Assembly: GCA_938008535.1 (NCBI GenBank)
Contig: CALLKF010000135.1
Span: 1-50,485 of the forward strand
Reading direction: 5' to 3'
DNA length: 50,485 nt
Source: an uncultured Saprospirales bacterium
GTDB taxonomy: Bacteria; Bacteroidota; Bacteroidia; Chitinophagales; JADIYW01
The notes beneath the pieces were generated by a model. That model was given only the letters and a program-made list of their open reading frames with translations. It did not search any database and had not been told where the DNA came from. The position numbers and the translations under genes are program-made. Positions 25,962 through 35,224 of the stretch are shown piece by piece (position 1 is the first letter of the stretch; each line of letters begins with the position of its first letter).

Positions 25962-27104
25962 ATGTCAAATTCTGTCTTTATTCATGCACATAATATTATT
26001 TCGCCTTTAGGTGTTACGTCTGAAGCTAATTTTGATAATGTATTGCAAGGAAAAACTGGTATTCAAAAACAACTTAACATTGCTATTGATGACGCTGAAT
26101 TACATGCTTCTTTAATTGACGACAATTCGTTTTTACATTTCATAAATGAACAAAATAATTTTACGCGTTTTGAAACATTAGCTATTGCTTCAATTCAGCA
26201 ATCGCTGAAAGAAGCAACCATTGATGTTTCATCAGAAAAAACAATTTTCATACTTTCAACCACAAAAGGAAATATTGCTTTGTTAGAAAATAACGAAGTA
26301 AATACTGAATTATACAAACGAATTTCATTGTTTCATTCTGCAAAATTAATTGCTCAGCATTTTAATAATCAAAATACACCAGTGGTGATTTCAAACGCAT
26401 GTATTTCTGGAATTGCAGCAATAATATATGCAAAACGAATGTTGGAAAATGGCGTGTATGAAAACGCTGTTGTAGTTGGTGCAGATACGATTAGTAAGTT
26501 TGTATATTCTGGTTTCAAATCGTTTCATGCATTGTGTAAAGGTATTTGCAAACCATTTTCGTTCGATAGAGATGGCATCAATTTGGGTGAAGCTGCAGCT
26601 ACTATTATTCTATCCACTTCAAGCCAATCTCAAAATAAAATTATGATAAAAGCTGGTGTAATTGGTAATGATGCAAATCATTTGTCTGGACCTTCAAAAA
26701 CTGGTGAAGAGTTGTCGTTAGCAATCAATAAATCATTAGAAAAAGCACAACTTTCATCAGATGAGATAGATTTTATTTCAGCACATGGAACTGCAACACC
26801 ATATAATGATGAAATGGAAGCAAAAGCATTTCATTTATCGAATTTAAATGTTGTTCCAGTAAATAGTTTAAAAGGAAATTTTGGACACACATTGGGTGCT
26901 GCTGGTTTATTGGAAACTATAATGAGTATAATTTCTTTACGTGAGAATGTGATTTTACCAACTTATGGATTTACAAAAATTGGTGTTCCTGTTGATATTA
27001 CAATTTGCGAAAAACCAATAAAAAAAGTGATGCGTGCTTTTATAAAAACTGCGTCTGGTTTTGGTGGTTGCCATGCTGCTGCTGTTTTTGAGCAAATAAA
27101 TTAG
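25962..27104 (+). CDS. Beta-ketoacyl-ACP synthase (second copy)
   Basis: This 380-residue condensing enzyme has Cys147 in SNACISGIAA, His275 in SAHGTATPYND and His309 in GNFGHTLGAAG, so the triad is intact. It is shorter than the first ketosynthase of the block and diverges from it, in the manner of the ApeO/ApeR-type synthases of aryl polyene clusters. It probably elongates the polyene in partnership with the ACP and dehydratase encoded upstream. It closes the tight operon that starts at the dehydratase gene, 3 bases after the thioesterase gene. A small gap with a TATCTTTA element follows before the next gene. Confidence 0.9.
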   Translation: MSNSVFIHAHNIISPLGVTSEANFDNVLQGKTGIQKQLNIAIDDAELHASLIDDNSFLHFINEQNNFTRFETLAIASIQQSLKEATIDVSSEKTIFILSTTKGNIALLENNEVNTELYKRISLFHSAKLIAQHFNNQNTPVVISNACISGIAAIIYAKRMLENGVYENAVVVGADTISKFVYSGFKSFHALCKGICKPFSFDRDGINLGEAAATIILSTSSQSQNKIMIKAGVIGNDANHLSGPSKTGEELSLAINKSLEKAQLSSDEIDFISAHGTATPYNDEMEAKAFHLSNLNVVPVNSLKGNFGHTLGAAGLLETIMSIISLRENVILPTYGFTKIGVPVDITICEKPIKKVMRAFIKTASGFGGCHAAAVFEQIN

Positions 27105-27189
27105 GGAATTTATAAATTTCTATAGATGTAATAATTAGAAAATTTTTAAGTCGTATCTTTACCATAATTCAATCTTCAAAACTATAAAA

Positions 27190-27633
27190 ATGACACTCTT
27201 TGACAAACCAACCCAAGATACATTCCTCAAAAGAATTGAGAAATTATCTGCAACATCTCAACGAAAATGGGGCACCATGTCAGTATCGCAAATGCTGAAA
27301 CACTTGAGCATTGCATTTTCAGTTCCAATAAATAAAATACAAGTGCCGAAAGATAAATTATACTTTTTATCGGCAAATCCGTTTGCGCGTTGGCTGATGA
27401 TAAAAGCTATGACAAAATGGCCTAAAAACTTAGTCACAGCTGAATCTTTTAAAGTAAAAAATGACCCTGATTTTGAAGTGACGAAAAAAGAATTTATAGA
27501 AAATTTTACTGAGTTTATAAACGAAACTAAATTTGATGGCAGCCATCCAGTTTTTGGTGTGATGAATAAAGAACTTTGGGGCCAAGCGATGGCAATACAT
27601 TTAAATCATCATTTAGAACAATTTGGCGTTTAA
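27190..27633 (+). CDS. DUF1569 family (DinB-like helical) protein
   Basis: This 147-residue protein matches the DUF1569 pattern. The N-terminal helix carries GTMSVSQMLKHLSIAF with His38, and the C-terminal segment is SHPVFGVMNKELWGQAMAIHLNHHLEQFG. The histidines could bind a metal in a DinB-type four-helix bundle. The family's reaction is unknown; relatives include bacillithiol- and mycothiol-dependent transferases. It is preceded by a TATCTTTA -7-like element at 27154-27161, so it is probably transcribed on its own rather than with the ketosynthase. The next gene lies on the other strand. Confidence 0.85.
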   Translation: MTLFDKPTQDTFLKRIEKLSATSQRKWGTMSVSQMLKHLSIAFSVPINKIQVPKDKLYFLSANPFARWLMIKAMTKWPKNLVTAESFKVKNDPDFEVTKKEFIENFTEFINETKFDGSHPVFGVMNKELWGQAMAIHLNHHLEQFGV

Positions 27634-27642
27634 AACGAAAGT

Positions 27643-28002
27643 TTATACTTTTACACTAAAAGGTTCAAAGCAAAAATCTTTGTTTCTCACAACTAATAAA
27701 ACGCTTAAATACACACCTTCAAGCCAATCATTTTGTTGTTTTAATTTCAGTTTGTAAATACCAGGTGTTGAATCCCATTTTTTTCCTACAGGAAAATTGA
27801 TTTGTTCTTCAACACTTTCTATTGTAAAACCGCTTCCACCAGGAGGAACAATATCGCAGTGTAGAGTAAAATTACTTTGGGTTAATCCTAATACATATTC
27901 ACCTTTTGAGTTCGTTACTTTTGCATACATATATGCACTTTTATTTGTTCCTGCAAAGGAACTACTAATGTTTGTAATAACTTTTACTTTAAATAATGAC
28001 AT
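27643..28002 (-). CDS. Conserved hypothetical beta-rich protein
   Basis: This 119-residue protein is convergent with the DUF1569 gene. It has no signal peptide, is beta-strand rich (AYMYAKVTNSKGEYVLGLTQ, then GIYKLKLKQQNDWLEGVYLSVLLVV) and has an immunoglobulin-like look. The plus-strand frame opposite (27797-28051) is shorter and lacks family-like features, so the minus frame is preferred. There is no recognised family. The sequence upstream of the start (28003-28203) is AT-rich and holds the divergent promoter of purM. Confidence 0.65.
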   Translation of the reverse strand: MSLFKVKVITNISSSFAGTNKSAYMYAKVTNSKGEYVLGLTQSNFTLHCDIVPPGGSGFTIESVEEQINFPVGKKWDSTPGIYKLKLKQQNDWLEGVYLSVLLVVRNKDFCFEPFSVKV

Positions 28003-28203
28003 AGTTACTGATTTTAGAATGAAAAATACTAAGTTATGTTTGTATTGCTAAATTAAATAATAATTTGAGAATATTATCTGTGAATTGCAAATTCTATAAT
28101 TTAAAATGTTTGATTTGAATTTATCACAAATAAATTTTACACAAGTAGAAGTTTAAATAAGGAAATCGTAATTTCGTGTATTATTTCTAATGCCTTTTCT
28201 CTA

Positions 28204-29382
28204 ATGACTAATTCAAAACGATACAATCAACGCGGTGTTTCAGCAACAAAAGATGATGTACACGCTGCCATCAAAAATGCTGATAAAGGTTTATTTCCAA
28301 ATGCGTTCTGTAAAATCTATCCTGACTTTTTAGGAACTGATGATGCGTTTTGTAACATCATTCATGCAGATGGCGCAGGTACAAAAAGCGTTTTGGCGTA
28401 TATGTATTGGAAAGAAACAGGCGATCTTTCTGTTTGGAAAGGCATTGCACAAGATGCAATTGTAATGAACACAGATGATTTAATTTGCGTTGGTTCAACA
28501 TCTAATTTTTTATTGTCATCTATTATCAATCGTAATAAACATTTAGTTTCTGGCGAAGTGATAAAAGCGATTATCGATGGCACGAATGAAGTGATAGAAA
28601 TGCTGCATCAAAACGGCGTTGAAGTACACGCAATGGGTGGCGAAACGGCTGATGTTGGCGATACGGTTCGCACTATTATTGTAGATGCAGTGATGACTGC
28701 GCGATTAAAACGTAGCGATGTTATTTCTAATGAAAAAATTAGCGATAAAAACGTTATTGTTGGTTTGAGTTCTTATGGACAAGCAACTTACGAAACCGAA
28801 TACAACGGTGGAATGGGTAGCAATGGCTTGACTTCTGCGCGACATGATGTTTTTTCTAAAATCTATGCAGAGAAATATCCAGAATGTTATGACCCGAATA
28901 CACCAATGGATTTAGTATATAGTGGCACCAAATTATTAACTGATAAAATTGATGATTCACCATTAGATGCAGGAAAATTAGTGCTATCACCTACTCGAAC
29001 TTATGCACCAATTATTCATAAAATTATTGAAACAATTGGCGTGCAAAATATAAATGGCATGATACATTGCAGTGGTGGTGCGCAAACAAAAATTTTACAT
29101 TATATAGATGATAATTTACACATCGTAAAAAATAATTTGTTTCCAATTCCACCATTATTTAAGTTGATACAAGAAGAAAGCAAAACCGATTGGAAAGAAA
29201 TGTACCAAGTATTTAATTGTGGACACCGAATGGAATTGTATGTTGATGAAAAATTCGCCAGCCAAATTATTTCTATTTCAAAATCTTTTAACGTAGATAC
29301 ACAAATTATTGGTTATGTGGAACATGCTGATAAAAAACAAGTAACAATTAGTAGTGGATATGGTAATTTTGTTTATTCATAA
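28204..29382 (+). CDS. purM: Phosphoribosylformylglycinamidine cyclo-ligase (PurM)
   Basis: This 392-residue PurM/AIR synthase-family protein is of the longer Bacteroidota type. It contains the ATP-binding HADGAGTKSVLAY near residues 54-66, NTDDLICVGS near 96, and the AMGGETADVGD segment near 144-154 that marks AIR synthase. The C-terminal half keeps the HCSGGAQTK and CGHRMELY motifs. It closes the imidazole ring in the fifth step of purine biosynthesis. It stands outside any purine operon and is followed 9 bases later by a SRPBCC gene, so a small operon is likely. Confidence in the family is high. Confidence in the exact reaction is good, since some 'AIR synthase-related' proteins differ. 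Confidence 0.9.
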   Translation: MTNSKRYNQRGVSATKDDVHAAIKNADKGLFPNAFCKIYPDFLGTDDAFCNIIHADGAGTKSVLAYMYWKETGDLSVWKGIAQDAIVMNTDDLICVGSTSNFLLSSIINRNKHLVSGEVIKAIIDGTNEVIEMLHQNGVEVHAMGGETADVGDTVRTIIVDAVMTARLKRSDVISNEKISDKNVIVGLSSYGQATYETEYNGGMGSNGLTSARHDVFSKIYAEKYPECYDPNTPMDLVYSGTKLLTDKIDDSPLDAGKLVLSPTRTYAPIIHKIIETIGVQNINGMIHCSGGAQTKILHYIDDNLHIVKNNLFPIPPLFKLIQEESKTDWKEMYQVFNCGHRMELYVDEKFASQIISISKSFNVDTQIIGYVEHADKKQVTISSGYGNFVYS

Positions 29383-29391
29383 ATAACGGTT

Positions 29392-29865
29392 ATGCCAATT
29401 ATTAAAATCACCACAGAAATAAATGCACCAATCGAAACTTGTTTTGATTTGTCAAGAAGTATTGATTTGCATGCACATTCCATGAAGCATACTCAAGAAA
29501 GCGCAGTTGCTGGAAAAACAAACGGATTAATTGAAATGAATGAAACTGTTACTTGGCAAGCCAAACATTTTGGTATCACACAATTTCTTACTTCAAAAAT
29601 TACAAATTATAATAGACCTTTTATTTTTAGAGACGAACAAACAAAAGGAATTTTTAATTCTTTCAAACACGATCATATTTTCGAATCACAAGGTGACAAA
29701 ACTATTATGAAAGATGTGTTTGAATATCAATCACCACTAGGATTTTTAGGTAAAATTGCTGATTTTTTGTTTTTAAAAAGATACATGGAAAATTTACTCA
29801 TCACTCGAAACAAAATTATTAAAGATTATGCAGAAAGTGATAAGTGGAAAGCAGTTTTGAAATGA
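29392..29865 (+). CDS. SRPBCC (START-like) family protein
   Basis: This 157-residue protein has the SRPBCC pattern of a polyketide-cyclase-like helix-grip fold: an N-terminal strand ITTEINAPIETCFDLSRSID, then TVTWQAKHFGITQFLTSKI, with the long C-terminal helix at RYMENLLITRNKIIKDYAE. These proteins bind hydrophobic ligands. Many Bacteroidota have this stand-alone form, but its ligand is unknown. It lies 9 bases after purM and 33 before pdxJ, so co-transcription is likely without an obvious functional tie to either gene. Confidence 0.85.
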   Translation: MPIIKITTEINAPIETCFDLSRSIDLHAHSMKHTQESAVAGKTNGLIEMNETVTWQAKHFGITQFLTSKITNYNRPFIFRDEQTKGIFNSFKHDHIFESQGDKTIMKDVFEYQSPLGFLGKIADFLFLKRYMENLLITRNKIIKDYAESDKWKAVLK

Positions 29866-29898
29866 AAATTATTCCATCTATTTTTCTATTTTTACAAC

Positions 29899-30612
29899 AT
29901 GACCAATCTTTCTGTAAACCTTAATAAAATAGCACTGATTCGCAATTCGCGCGGTAGCAATTATCCTGATTTGGTTCAGGTTGCCAAAGATTGTGAACGT
30001 TTCGGCGCTCAAGGAATTACGGTTCATCCACGACCAGACGAACGCCATTGTAAGTTTTCTGACTTACAACCATTAAAAGAGATTTGCACCACAGAATTCA
30101 ATATAGAAGGTTTTCCTGATGATCATTTTATGCAGGAAGTTTTAAAAGTGAAACCGCATCAATGTACGTTGGTTCCTGATGATCCAACACAAATTACGTC
30201 TGATCATGGCTGGAATACTATCAACCATTTTGATTTTTTAAAAGATAGAATTTCAACATTAAAACAAAACGGAATTCGTGTTTCCTTGTTCATCGATCCA
30301 ATTACAAATTTAATTGAACATACAGCAAAAGCTGGTGCAGACAGAATTGAATATTACACTGGACCTTATGCTAAAAATTTTTCTATCAATCCAGAAATCG
30401 CAATAAAAGAAATAAAAGAAACTTGTGAAATTGCAGTAAAATGTGGTTTAGGCATCAATGCTGGTCATGATTTAAATTTAGATAACCTGACATATCTAAA
30501 AGAAAATTTACCACAGCTTGATGAAGTTTCCATAGGTCATGCATTAATTTGCGATGCCATTTATTTAGGTTTGGAAAATACCATTCGATTGTACTTGAAT
30601 CAATTAAAATAA
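29899..30612 (+). CDS. pdxJ: Pyridoxine 5'-phosphate synthase PdxJ
   Basis: This 237-residue TIM-barrel enzyme makes pyridoxine 5'-phosphate from 1-deoxyxylulose 5-phosphate and 3-amino-1-hydroxyacetone phosphate. It matches PdxJ from the N-terminus (SVNLNKIALIRNSRG) through GITVHPRPDERH near residues 46-57, HQCTLVPD near 92, and GLGINAGHDLNL near 194, to the end segment EVSIGHALICDAI. The length is normal for the family. It follows the SRPBCC gene and ends just before a bidirectional terminator. Confidence 0.97.
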   Translation: MTNLSVNLNKIALIRNSRGSNYPDLVQVAKDCERFGAQGITVHPRPDERHCKFSDLQPLKEICTTEFNIEGFPDDHFMQEVLKVKPHQCTLVPDDPTQITSDHGWNTINHFDFLKDRISTLKQNGIRVSLFIDPITNLIEHTAKAGADRIEYYTGPYAKNFSINPEIAIKEIKETCEIAVKCGLGINAGHDLNLDNLTYLKENLPQLDEVSIGHALICDAIYLGLENTIRLYLNQLK

Positions 30613-30613
30613 A

Positions 30614-30642
30614 AAAGTCGTTCCATAAAATGAAACGACTTT
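30614..30642. terminator. Bidirectional terminator between pdxJ and ndk
   Basis: AAAGTCGTT and AACGACTTT pair, with an inner CAT/ATG. An A-run at 30611-30616 gives a T-run on the minus strand, so it is stronger for ndk than for pdxJ. Confidence 0.85.
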
Positions 30643-30665
30643 ATATTCTTCGGAAAAGCTAAATC

Positions 30666-31085
30666 TTAAAATCTTTCTAAACCAGAAAAGAAGAAATTGC
30701 CTTCAATTGCAGCATTTTCATCAGAATCAGAACCGTGTACTGCATTTTCACCAATTGATTTTGCGAAACGTTTACGAATTGTTCCATCTTCAGCTTGCGC
30801 TGGATTGGTAGCACCAATTAATTTACGAAAATCTTCCACTGCATTATCTTTTTCTAAAATAGCAGCAACGATTGGTCCGCGACTCATAAATTCTACTAAT
30901 TCGCCATAAAATGGACGTTCTTTGTGTACTTCATAAAAAGCACCAGCTTGTTCAGCAGACAATTTTGTATATTTCATTGCTACTATTTTGAAACCAGCTT
31001 CTGTTATCATACCTAAAATAGAACCAGTGTTGTTCGCTTCAACTGCATCTGGTTTAACCATCGTAAAAGTTCTGTTTGTTGCCAT
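30666..31085 (-). CDS. ndk: Nucleoside diphosphate kinase
   Basis: This 139-residue enzyme transfers phosphate between nucleoside di- and triphosphates through a phosphohistidine. The catalytic His117 lies in NAVHGSDSDENA; FTMVKPDAV at residues 7-15 and the Kpn-loop region RPFYGELVEFM are also clear. The start chosen is the ATG at 31085 (MATNRTF). The frame extends another 36 codons upstream, but that part has no family similarity and overlaps the divergent DHH gene region. The length matches Bacteroidota Ndk. It is transcribed alone. Confidence 0.97.
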   Translation of the reverse strand: MATNRTFTMVKPDAVEANNTGSILGMITEAGFKIVAMKYTKLSAEQAGAFYEVHKERPFYGELVEFMSRGPIVAAILEKDNAVEDFRKLIGATNPAQAEDGTIRKRFAKSIGENAVHGSDSDENAAIEGNFFFSGLERF

Positions 31086-31214
31086 TTTTGTTTTATTTTT
31101 TTGCAAAATTAAGCAAAAGTCATAAGTGATAAGTAATAAGTAATAAGTTTCACTATAAAATAATATGAAGATATTTTGCTTCATTTTCGCCAAAGAACAA
31201 TCGTAACACTTTTG

Positions 31215-31222
31215 TATCTTTG
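31215..31222 (+). promoter_or_regulatory. -7 element of the DHH phosphoesterase gene
   Basis: TATCTTTG is a perfect TAnnTTTG match only 7 bases before the chosen ATG. It decides the start at 31230 and implies an almost leaderless mRNA. The -33 box is weak. Confidence 0.5.
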
Positions 31223-31229
31223 TGAAAGA

Positions 31230-32240
31230 ATGGAGAAAATAACAGAATTGCAGCAGTTTTTAGCTGAACCGAAAAATATTATCATCACTACACATCAAAA
31301 ACCAGATGGCGATGCAATGGGTTCGTCGTTGGCTTTGTATAATTATTTACAACCACTTGGACACAATGTTCGCGTGATTTCACCGACTGAATTTCCACAT
31401 TATTTTGGTTATTTACCAAATTGCGATGAAGTATATAATTATATTGAAAAACCAGTGTTAAGTCAAATTGCAATTGCAGAAGCAGATTTAATTTTTTGTT
31501 TAGATTTTAATGATTTAAGCAGAATTGAACCACTAGATGAATTGATTAAGAAAAATACAACTGCAAAATTGGTTTTAGTAGATCATCATTTAAATCCGAA
31601 AATTGATGCTGAATGGATTTTACACGACGTTAAAGCGTGTTCTACTTGCGAATTAATTTATCGTTTTTTAGAAATGTGTGATAAAAATTATATTCCAACT
31701 AAAGATGTTGCAGAATGTATTTACACAGGAATTTTAACCGATACAGCTAGTTTTTCAAATGGTGCAACCAATAAAAAAGCACTCGAAATTACAGCACATT
31801 TGTTGGATTGTGGTTTAAATATTATTAACATTCAAGAGCAACTGAATCAAAGTGGACGCGAAGAAAAATTACGTTTTTTAGGAAATGCATTGTTTAGAAA
31901 TATGATTATACGCGAAGATATTGGTGTTGGAATTATTGTGGTTCCAAAGCAAGATGCCTATCGTTTTAATTTACAAACTGGTGACACAGAAGGTTTAGTG
32001 AATTATCCATTAACTATAAAAGATATTAAAGTTGCTGTGTTGTTGAAACAAGAACCAAAAATTATTAAACTTTCTTTCCGTAGTAAAGGAACTATTTCTG
32101 TTGAGAAAATTTGCAGAGAAAACTTTGAAGGTGGTGGTCATCGCAATGCGTCCGGTGGAAAATCGTTTTTAACAATTGATGAAACCATTGAAAAAATCTT
32201 AGCTGTTTTAGAAAAAGAAAATCTGCATCAACAAGTATAA
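31230..32240 (+). CDS. DHH-family phosphoesterase (NrnA-like)
   Basis: Starting at the ATG at 31230 gives 336 residues. The DHH motifs are present: THQKPDGDAMGSS (residues 21-33, with Asp26 and Asp28), the LDFNDLSRIE acidic site, LVLVDHH, TGILTDTASF, and the C-terminal DHHA1 signature GGGHRNASGG. The family includes the bifunctional oligoribonuclease/pAp phosphatase NrnA, which clears short RNA and 3'-phosphoadenosine phosphate in the cytoplasm. An upstream in-frame ATG at 31176 was rejected because it adds 18 unrelated residues and the promoter element lies between. It may be co-transcribed with the helicase gene that starts 29 bases after it. Confidence 0.93.
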   Translation: MEKITELQQFLAEPKNIIITTHQKPDGDAMGSSLALYNYLQPLGHNVRVISPTEFPHYFGYLPNCDEVYNYIEKPVLSQIAIAEADLIFCLDFNDLSRIEPLDELIKKNTTAKLVLVDHHLNPKIDAEWILHDVKACSTCELIYRFLEMCDKNYIPTKDVAECIYTGILTDTASFSNGATNKKALEITAHLLDCGLNIINIQEQLNQSGREEKLRFLGNALFRNMIIREDIGVGIIVVPKQDAYRFNLQTGDTEGLVNYPLTIKDIKVAVLLKQEPKIIKLSFRSKGTISVEKICRENFEGGGHRNASGGKSFLTIDETIEKILAVLEKENLHQQV

Positions 32241-32269
32241 GATTAAACACACTTTCACTTTTCAAAATA

Positions 32270-35143
32270 ATGAGATTAAAAGCAAAGACAACTTCTAAAA
32301 TTGGATTTTGTTTACATCCTGAAAATTGCGTATTCTTTTACGATATTTTCAGCATTTTAATAGTTGAGAAAAGTGATAAATTCAGCAATTTCGATAAAGA
32401 AAAATTAGACGCCAATAAATTAAATGCAATCTACAAAAAGATAGATGCAAAAGCATATCAAACTTTCGACAAACTAACTACTGAACATATTAAATTCAGA
32501 ATTAGTGAACAAACTAAATTATTTAAAAAACAAAAATCTGGTGGTACGTTAGAAAATTATTTGCAGAAAGCATTGATGCGCGAAATTTATGAAACCATAA
32601 AAGAATTGATTTTAATTCAAGAAAATACTGCACTTTATCATCGAACAATTAATACAAAAACTGGAAATTATTTAATTACGAATTGTCAATTTTCTGGACA
32701 AAAACCTATTATTTCTTTTGATGTAATAAAATTAATTAATGGCAATTTTGCATTGGAAATTTTTATTGAAATTGGTAACGAAAAAACAGAAATTTCTCAT
32801 TTTAATAGAAACCTTTTTTTATTACAAAAAGAAAACACCTATCATCTATTGAACCTTGAAGATGCCTTATTTTTAGGTAGTTTAGATAAATTGCCACACG
32901 CAAAATATGGTGCTGATGCAACGTTGTTTATGCAACATATTGTTAAGCGCATCGAACCAAAATATCCAATCAACAAAAATAATTTATTTGAAAAGAAAAT
33001 AATTTCTACTGAACCAGTAAATTGTATTTATTTAAGTGAAGTAAATAGTGGTTCTTTTTTGATGATTACACCACAATGGAAATACGATGACATTTTGGTT
33101 GAAGGTAATTTTAATGATGAGTATGAAACAACAATCAATGGTGAAATTTATAGTGTGCAAAGAAACAAAGAAGCAGAAATAAATTTTGTAAAAGAAATAA
33201 AAAACACGCATTCAAATTTTGCCAAACAAATGAACAGCTATTTTTATTTATCTTTTGATGAAGCAAAAAAGAAGAATTGGTTTTTGAAATTTTACCATCA
33301 ATTATTAGATAAAAACATTGAGTTAATTGGAATGGATATGCTGCATAATTTCAGGTATTCGCCATTTCCAATACAAACTAATTTTGAAAAAATACAAACA
33401 CTCGACAACCTAATAACTGCGCAGTTATTAGTAACTTTTGGCGATGAAATAGTGCCTTTAAAAGAGTTGCAAAAGACGTTATTCAATCATCAGCGTTCTG
33501 TTTTATTAAAAGATAATTCAATTGGAATTTTAGATGATGAATGGATGCAGCAATATGCAACCATTATCAAACATAGTAAAATTGATAAAGACACGATTAC
33601 GATTCCAAAATGGTTATTGATGCAATCTGAAGAAATTAGCAAATTGCAGCAATTAAAATTTGTGATAGATAATACTTGGTGGCAAAAATGGAAAACGTGG
33701 CAACAAATAGATGAACAACTCTATCCAATTCCAACGTCAATAAAAGCTACACTTCGCGCCTATCAACACAAAGGTTATGAATGGCTACGCTTACTCAGCG
33801 AAATCGGTGCTGGTGCATGTTTAGCTGATGATATGGGTTTGGGAAAAACCATTCAAACGATATGTTTTATTGCATCACAATACGAAAAAAATCCTGATGA
33901 AAAATTTATTATTGTTTGTCCAAGTTCCTTAATTTATAATTGGAAAATTGAATTAGAAAAATTCTTTCCAACCATAAAATCATACATACATTATGGCACT
34001 CAACGCAAGTTTGATAACTTTTTTAAAGAAGATGCGCAAATATTAATTACTGCATATTCTACCTTGCGTGTTGATGTAGAATTAATGAAATCTGTTTTTT
34101 GGAACACGATTGTTTTAGATGAAAGTCATAACATAAAAACGCTGTATGCACAAGCAACAAAGGCAGTTTACGAAATTATTGCAAAAAATAAAATTGCATT
34201 AAGTGGCACACCAATCATGAATAACACGTTTGATTTGTATGCGCAACTCAATTATTTATTACCATCATTTTTAGGCACACAAGAATTTTTCAGAAACGAA
34301 TATGCGTTACCAATTGACAGAAACAGAAGCACAGAAAAGATGGAAGCATTGCACAAACTCACTGCACCATTTGTGTTGCGCAGAACCAAACAACAAGTAG
34401 CAACTGATTTACCAGAAAAAACAGAATTAACGTTGTGGTGCGAAATGGATGATGAACAACGCGAAGCTTATGACGAAGTAAAATCACAAATAAAGAAAAG
34501 TATTTTCTTAAATATTAAACAAGAAGGTTTAGGAAAAAGCAAGCTGTCAATTTTGCAAGGAATTATAAAACTGCGACAAGTTTGTTGTTCGCCAACTTTA
34601 TTAAAAGACGATGAAATCAGAACAAGTGAATCTATAAAAATAAAAGTTTTAATGGATGAGATTGTAAACAATTTATCAAACAATAAAGTGCTGGTTTTCT
34701 CACAATTCAAAGAAATGTTGTATTTAATTGCTGATGAATTGAAACAACATAAAATTTCATTTTATCATTTTGATGGTGACACTGCAGTTACAGAACGACA
34801 AGCATTAGTTTCTAAATTTCAGGAAGATGACAATTCAGTAAATGTATTTTTAATGAGTTTAAAAACAGGAAACGCTGGCATCAACCTTACAGCAGCAGAC
34901 TATGTTTTCCTGGTAGATCCATGGTGGAACACTGCTGTACAGCAACAAGCCGTTGACAGAACGCATCGCATTGGACAAACAAAAAATGTGTTTGCTTATA
35001 AGATGATTTGTAAAGATACGATTGAAGAAAAAATCATTCAAATCCAACAAAAAAAACAACAAACATCAGATGCATTAATTATAGAAGACGAAAACTTTGT
35101 AAAAAATCTTACTCAAGAAGATATTGCTTTCTTGTTTGATTAA
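32270..35143 (+). CDS. SNF2-family DEAD/DEAH-box helicase
   Basis: This 957-residue Swi2/Snf2 ATPase has the Walker A segment DDMGLGKTIQT with Lys526, motif II DESH starting at Asp617, ALSGTPIMNN (motif III), and the C-terminal helicase motifs around VFSQFKEM, LMSLKTGNAGINLTAADYV and DRTHRIGQ. The N-terminal ~490 residues are specific to a Bacteroidota group and lack a clear SWIM zinc finger. Such proteins translocate on DNA and remodel protein-DNA complexes, in bacteria often RNA polymerase. It has no methyltransferase or DISARM-like partner nearby, so I treat it as housekeeping. A strong hairpin terminator follows. Confidence 0.93.
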   Translation: MRLKAKTTSKIGFCLHPENCVFFYDIFSILIVEKSDKFSNFDKEKLDANKLNAIYKKIDAKAYQTFDKLTTEHIKFRISEQTKLFKKQKSGGTLENYLQKALMREIYETIKELILIQENTALYHRTINTKTGNYLITNCQFSGQKPIISFDVIKLINGNFALEIFIEIGNEKTEISHFNRNLFLLQKENTYHLLNLEDALFLGSLDKLPHAKYGADATLFMQHIVKRIEPKYPINKNNLFEKKIISTEPVNCIYLSEVNSGSFLMITPQWKYDDILVEGNFNDEYETTINGEIYSVQRNKEAEINFVKEIKNTHSNFAKQMNSYFYLSFDEAKKKNWFLKFYHQLLDKNIELIGMDMLHNFRYSPFPIQTNFEKIQTLDNLITAQLLVTFGDEIVPLKELQKTLFNHQRSVLLKDNSIGILDDEWMQQYATIIKHSKIDKDTITIPKWLLMQSEEISKLQQLKFVIDNTWWQKWKTWQQIDEQLYPIPTSIKATLRAYQHKGYEWLRLLSEIGAGACLADDMGLGKTIQTICFIASQYEKNPDEKFIIVCPSSLIYNWKIELEKFFPTIKSYIHYGTQRKFDNFFKEDAQILITAYSTLRVDVELMKSVFWNTIVLDESHNIKTLYAQATKAVYEIIAKNKIALSGTPIMNNTFDLYAQLNYLLPSFLGTQEFFRNEYALPIDRNRSTEKMEALHKLTAPFVLRRTKQQVATDLPEKTELTLWCEMDDEQREAYDEVKSQIKKSIFLNIKQEGLGKSKLSILQGIIKLRQVCCSPTLLKDDEIRTSESIKIKVLMDEIVNNLSNNKVLVFSQFKEMLYLIADELKQHKISFYHFDGDTAVTERQALVSKFQEDDNSVNVFLMSLKTGNAGINLTAADYVFLVDPWWNTAVQQQAVDRTHRIGQTKNVFAYKMICKDTIEEKIIQIQQKKQQTSDALIIEDENFVKNLTQEDIAFLFD

Positions 35144-35171
35144 CAACATTTTTTTTACTTAATTAAATAAA

Positions 35172-35208
35172 AAAAAATGGCTTGTGTTTTTGATACAAGC
35201 CATTTTTT
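35172..35208. terminator. Bidirectional terminator between the helicase and Tudor-knot genes
   Basis: AAAAAATGGCTTGT and ACAAGCCATTTTTT form a perfect 14-bp stem with a 9-base loop, flanked by A- and T-runs, between two convergent genes. Confidence 0.92.
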
Positions 35209-35224
35209 ATTTTATGTTTTCAGA

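Noticed and set aside
27797..28051. Plus-strand open frame opposite the 27643-28002 gene
   Set aside because: It is shorter and hydrophobic without a signal-peptide layout; the minus frame has a more protein-like composition.
31086..31193. N-terminal extension of ndk
   Set aside because: Ndk similarity begins at MATNRTF; the extra 36 codons run through an AT-rich word repeat and the divergent promoter region.
32270..35143. SNF2 helicase as part of a defence island
   Set aside because: No methyltransferase, nuclease or other defence partners flank it; the neighbours are housekeeping genes.
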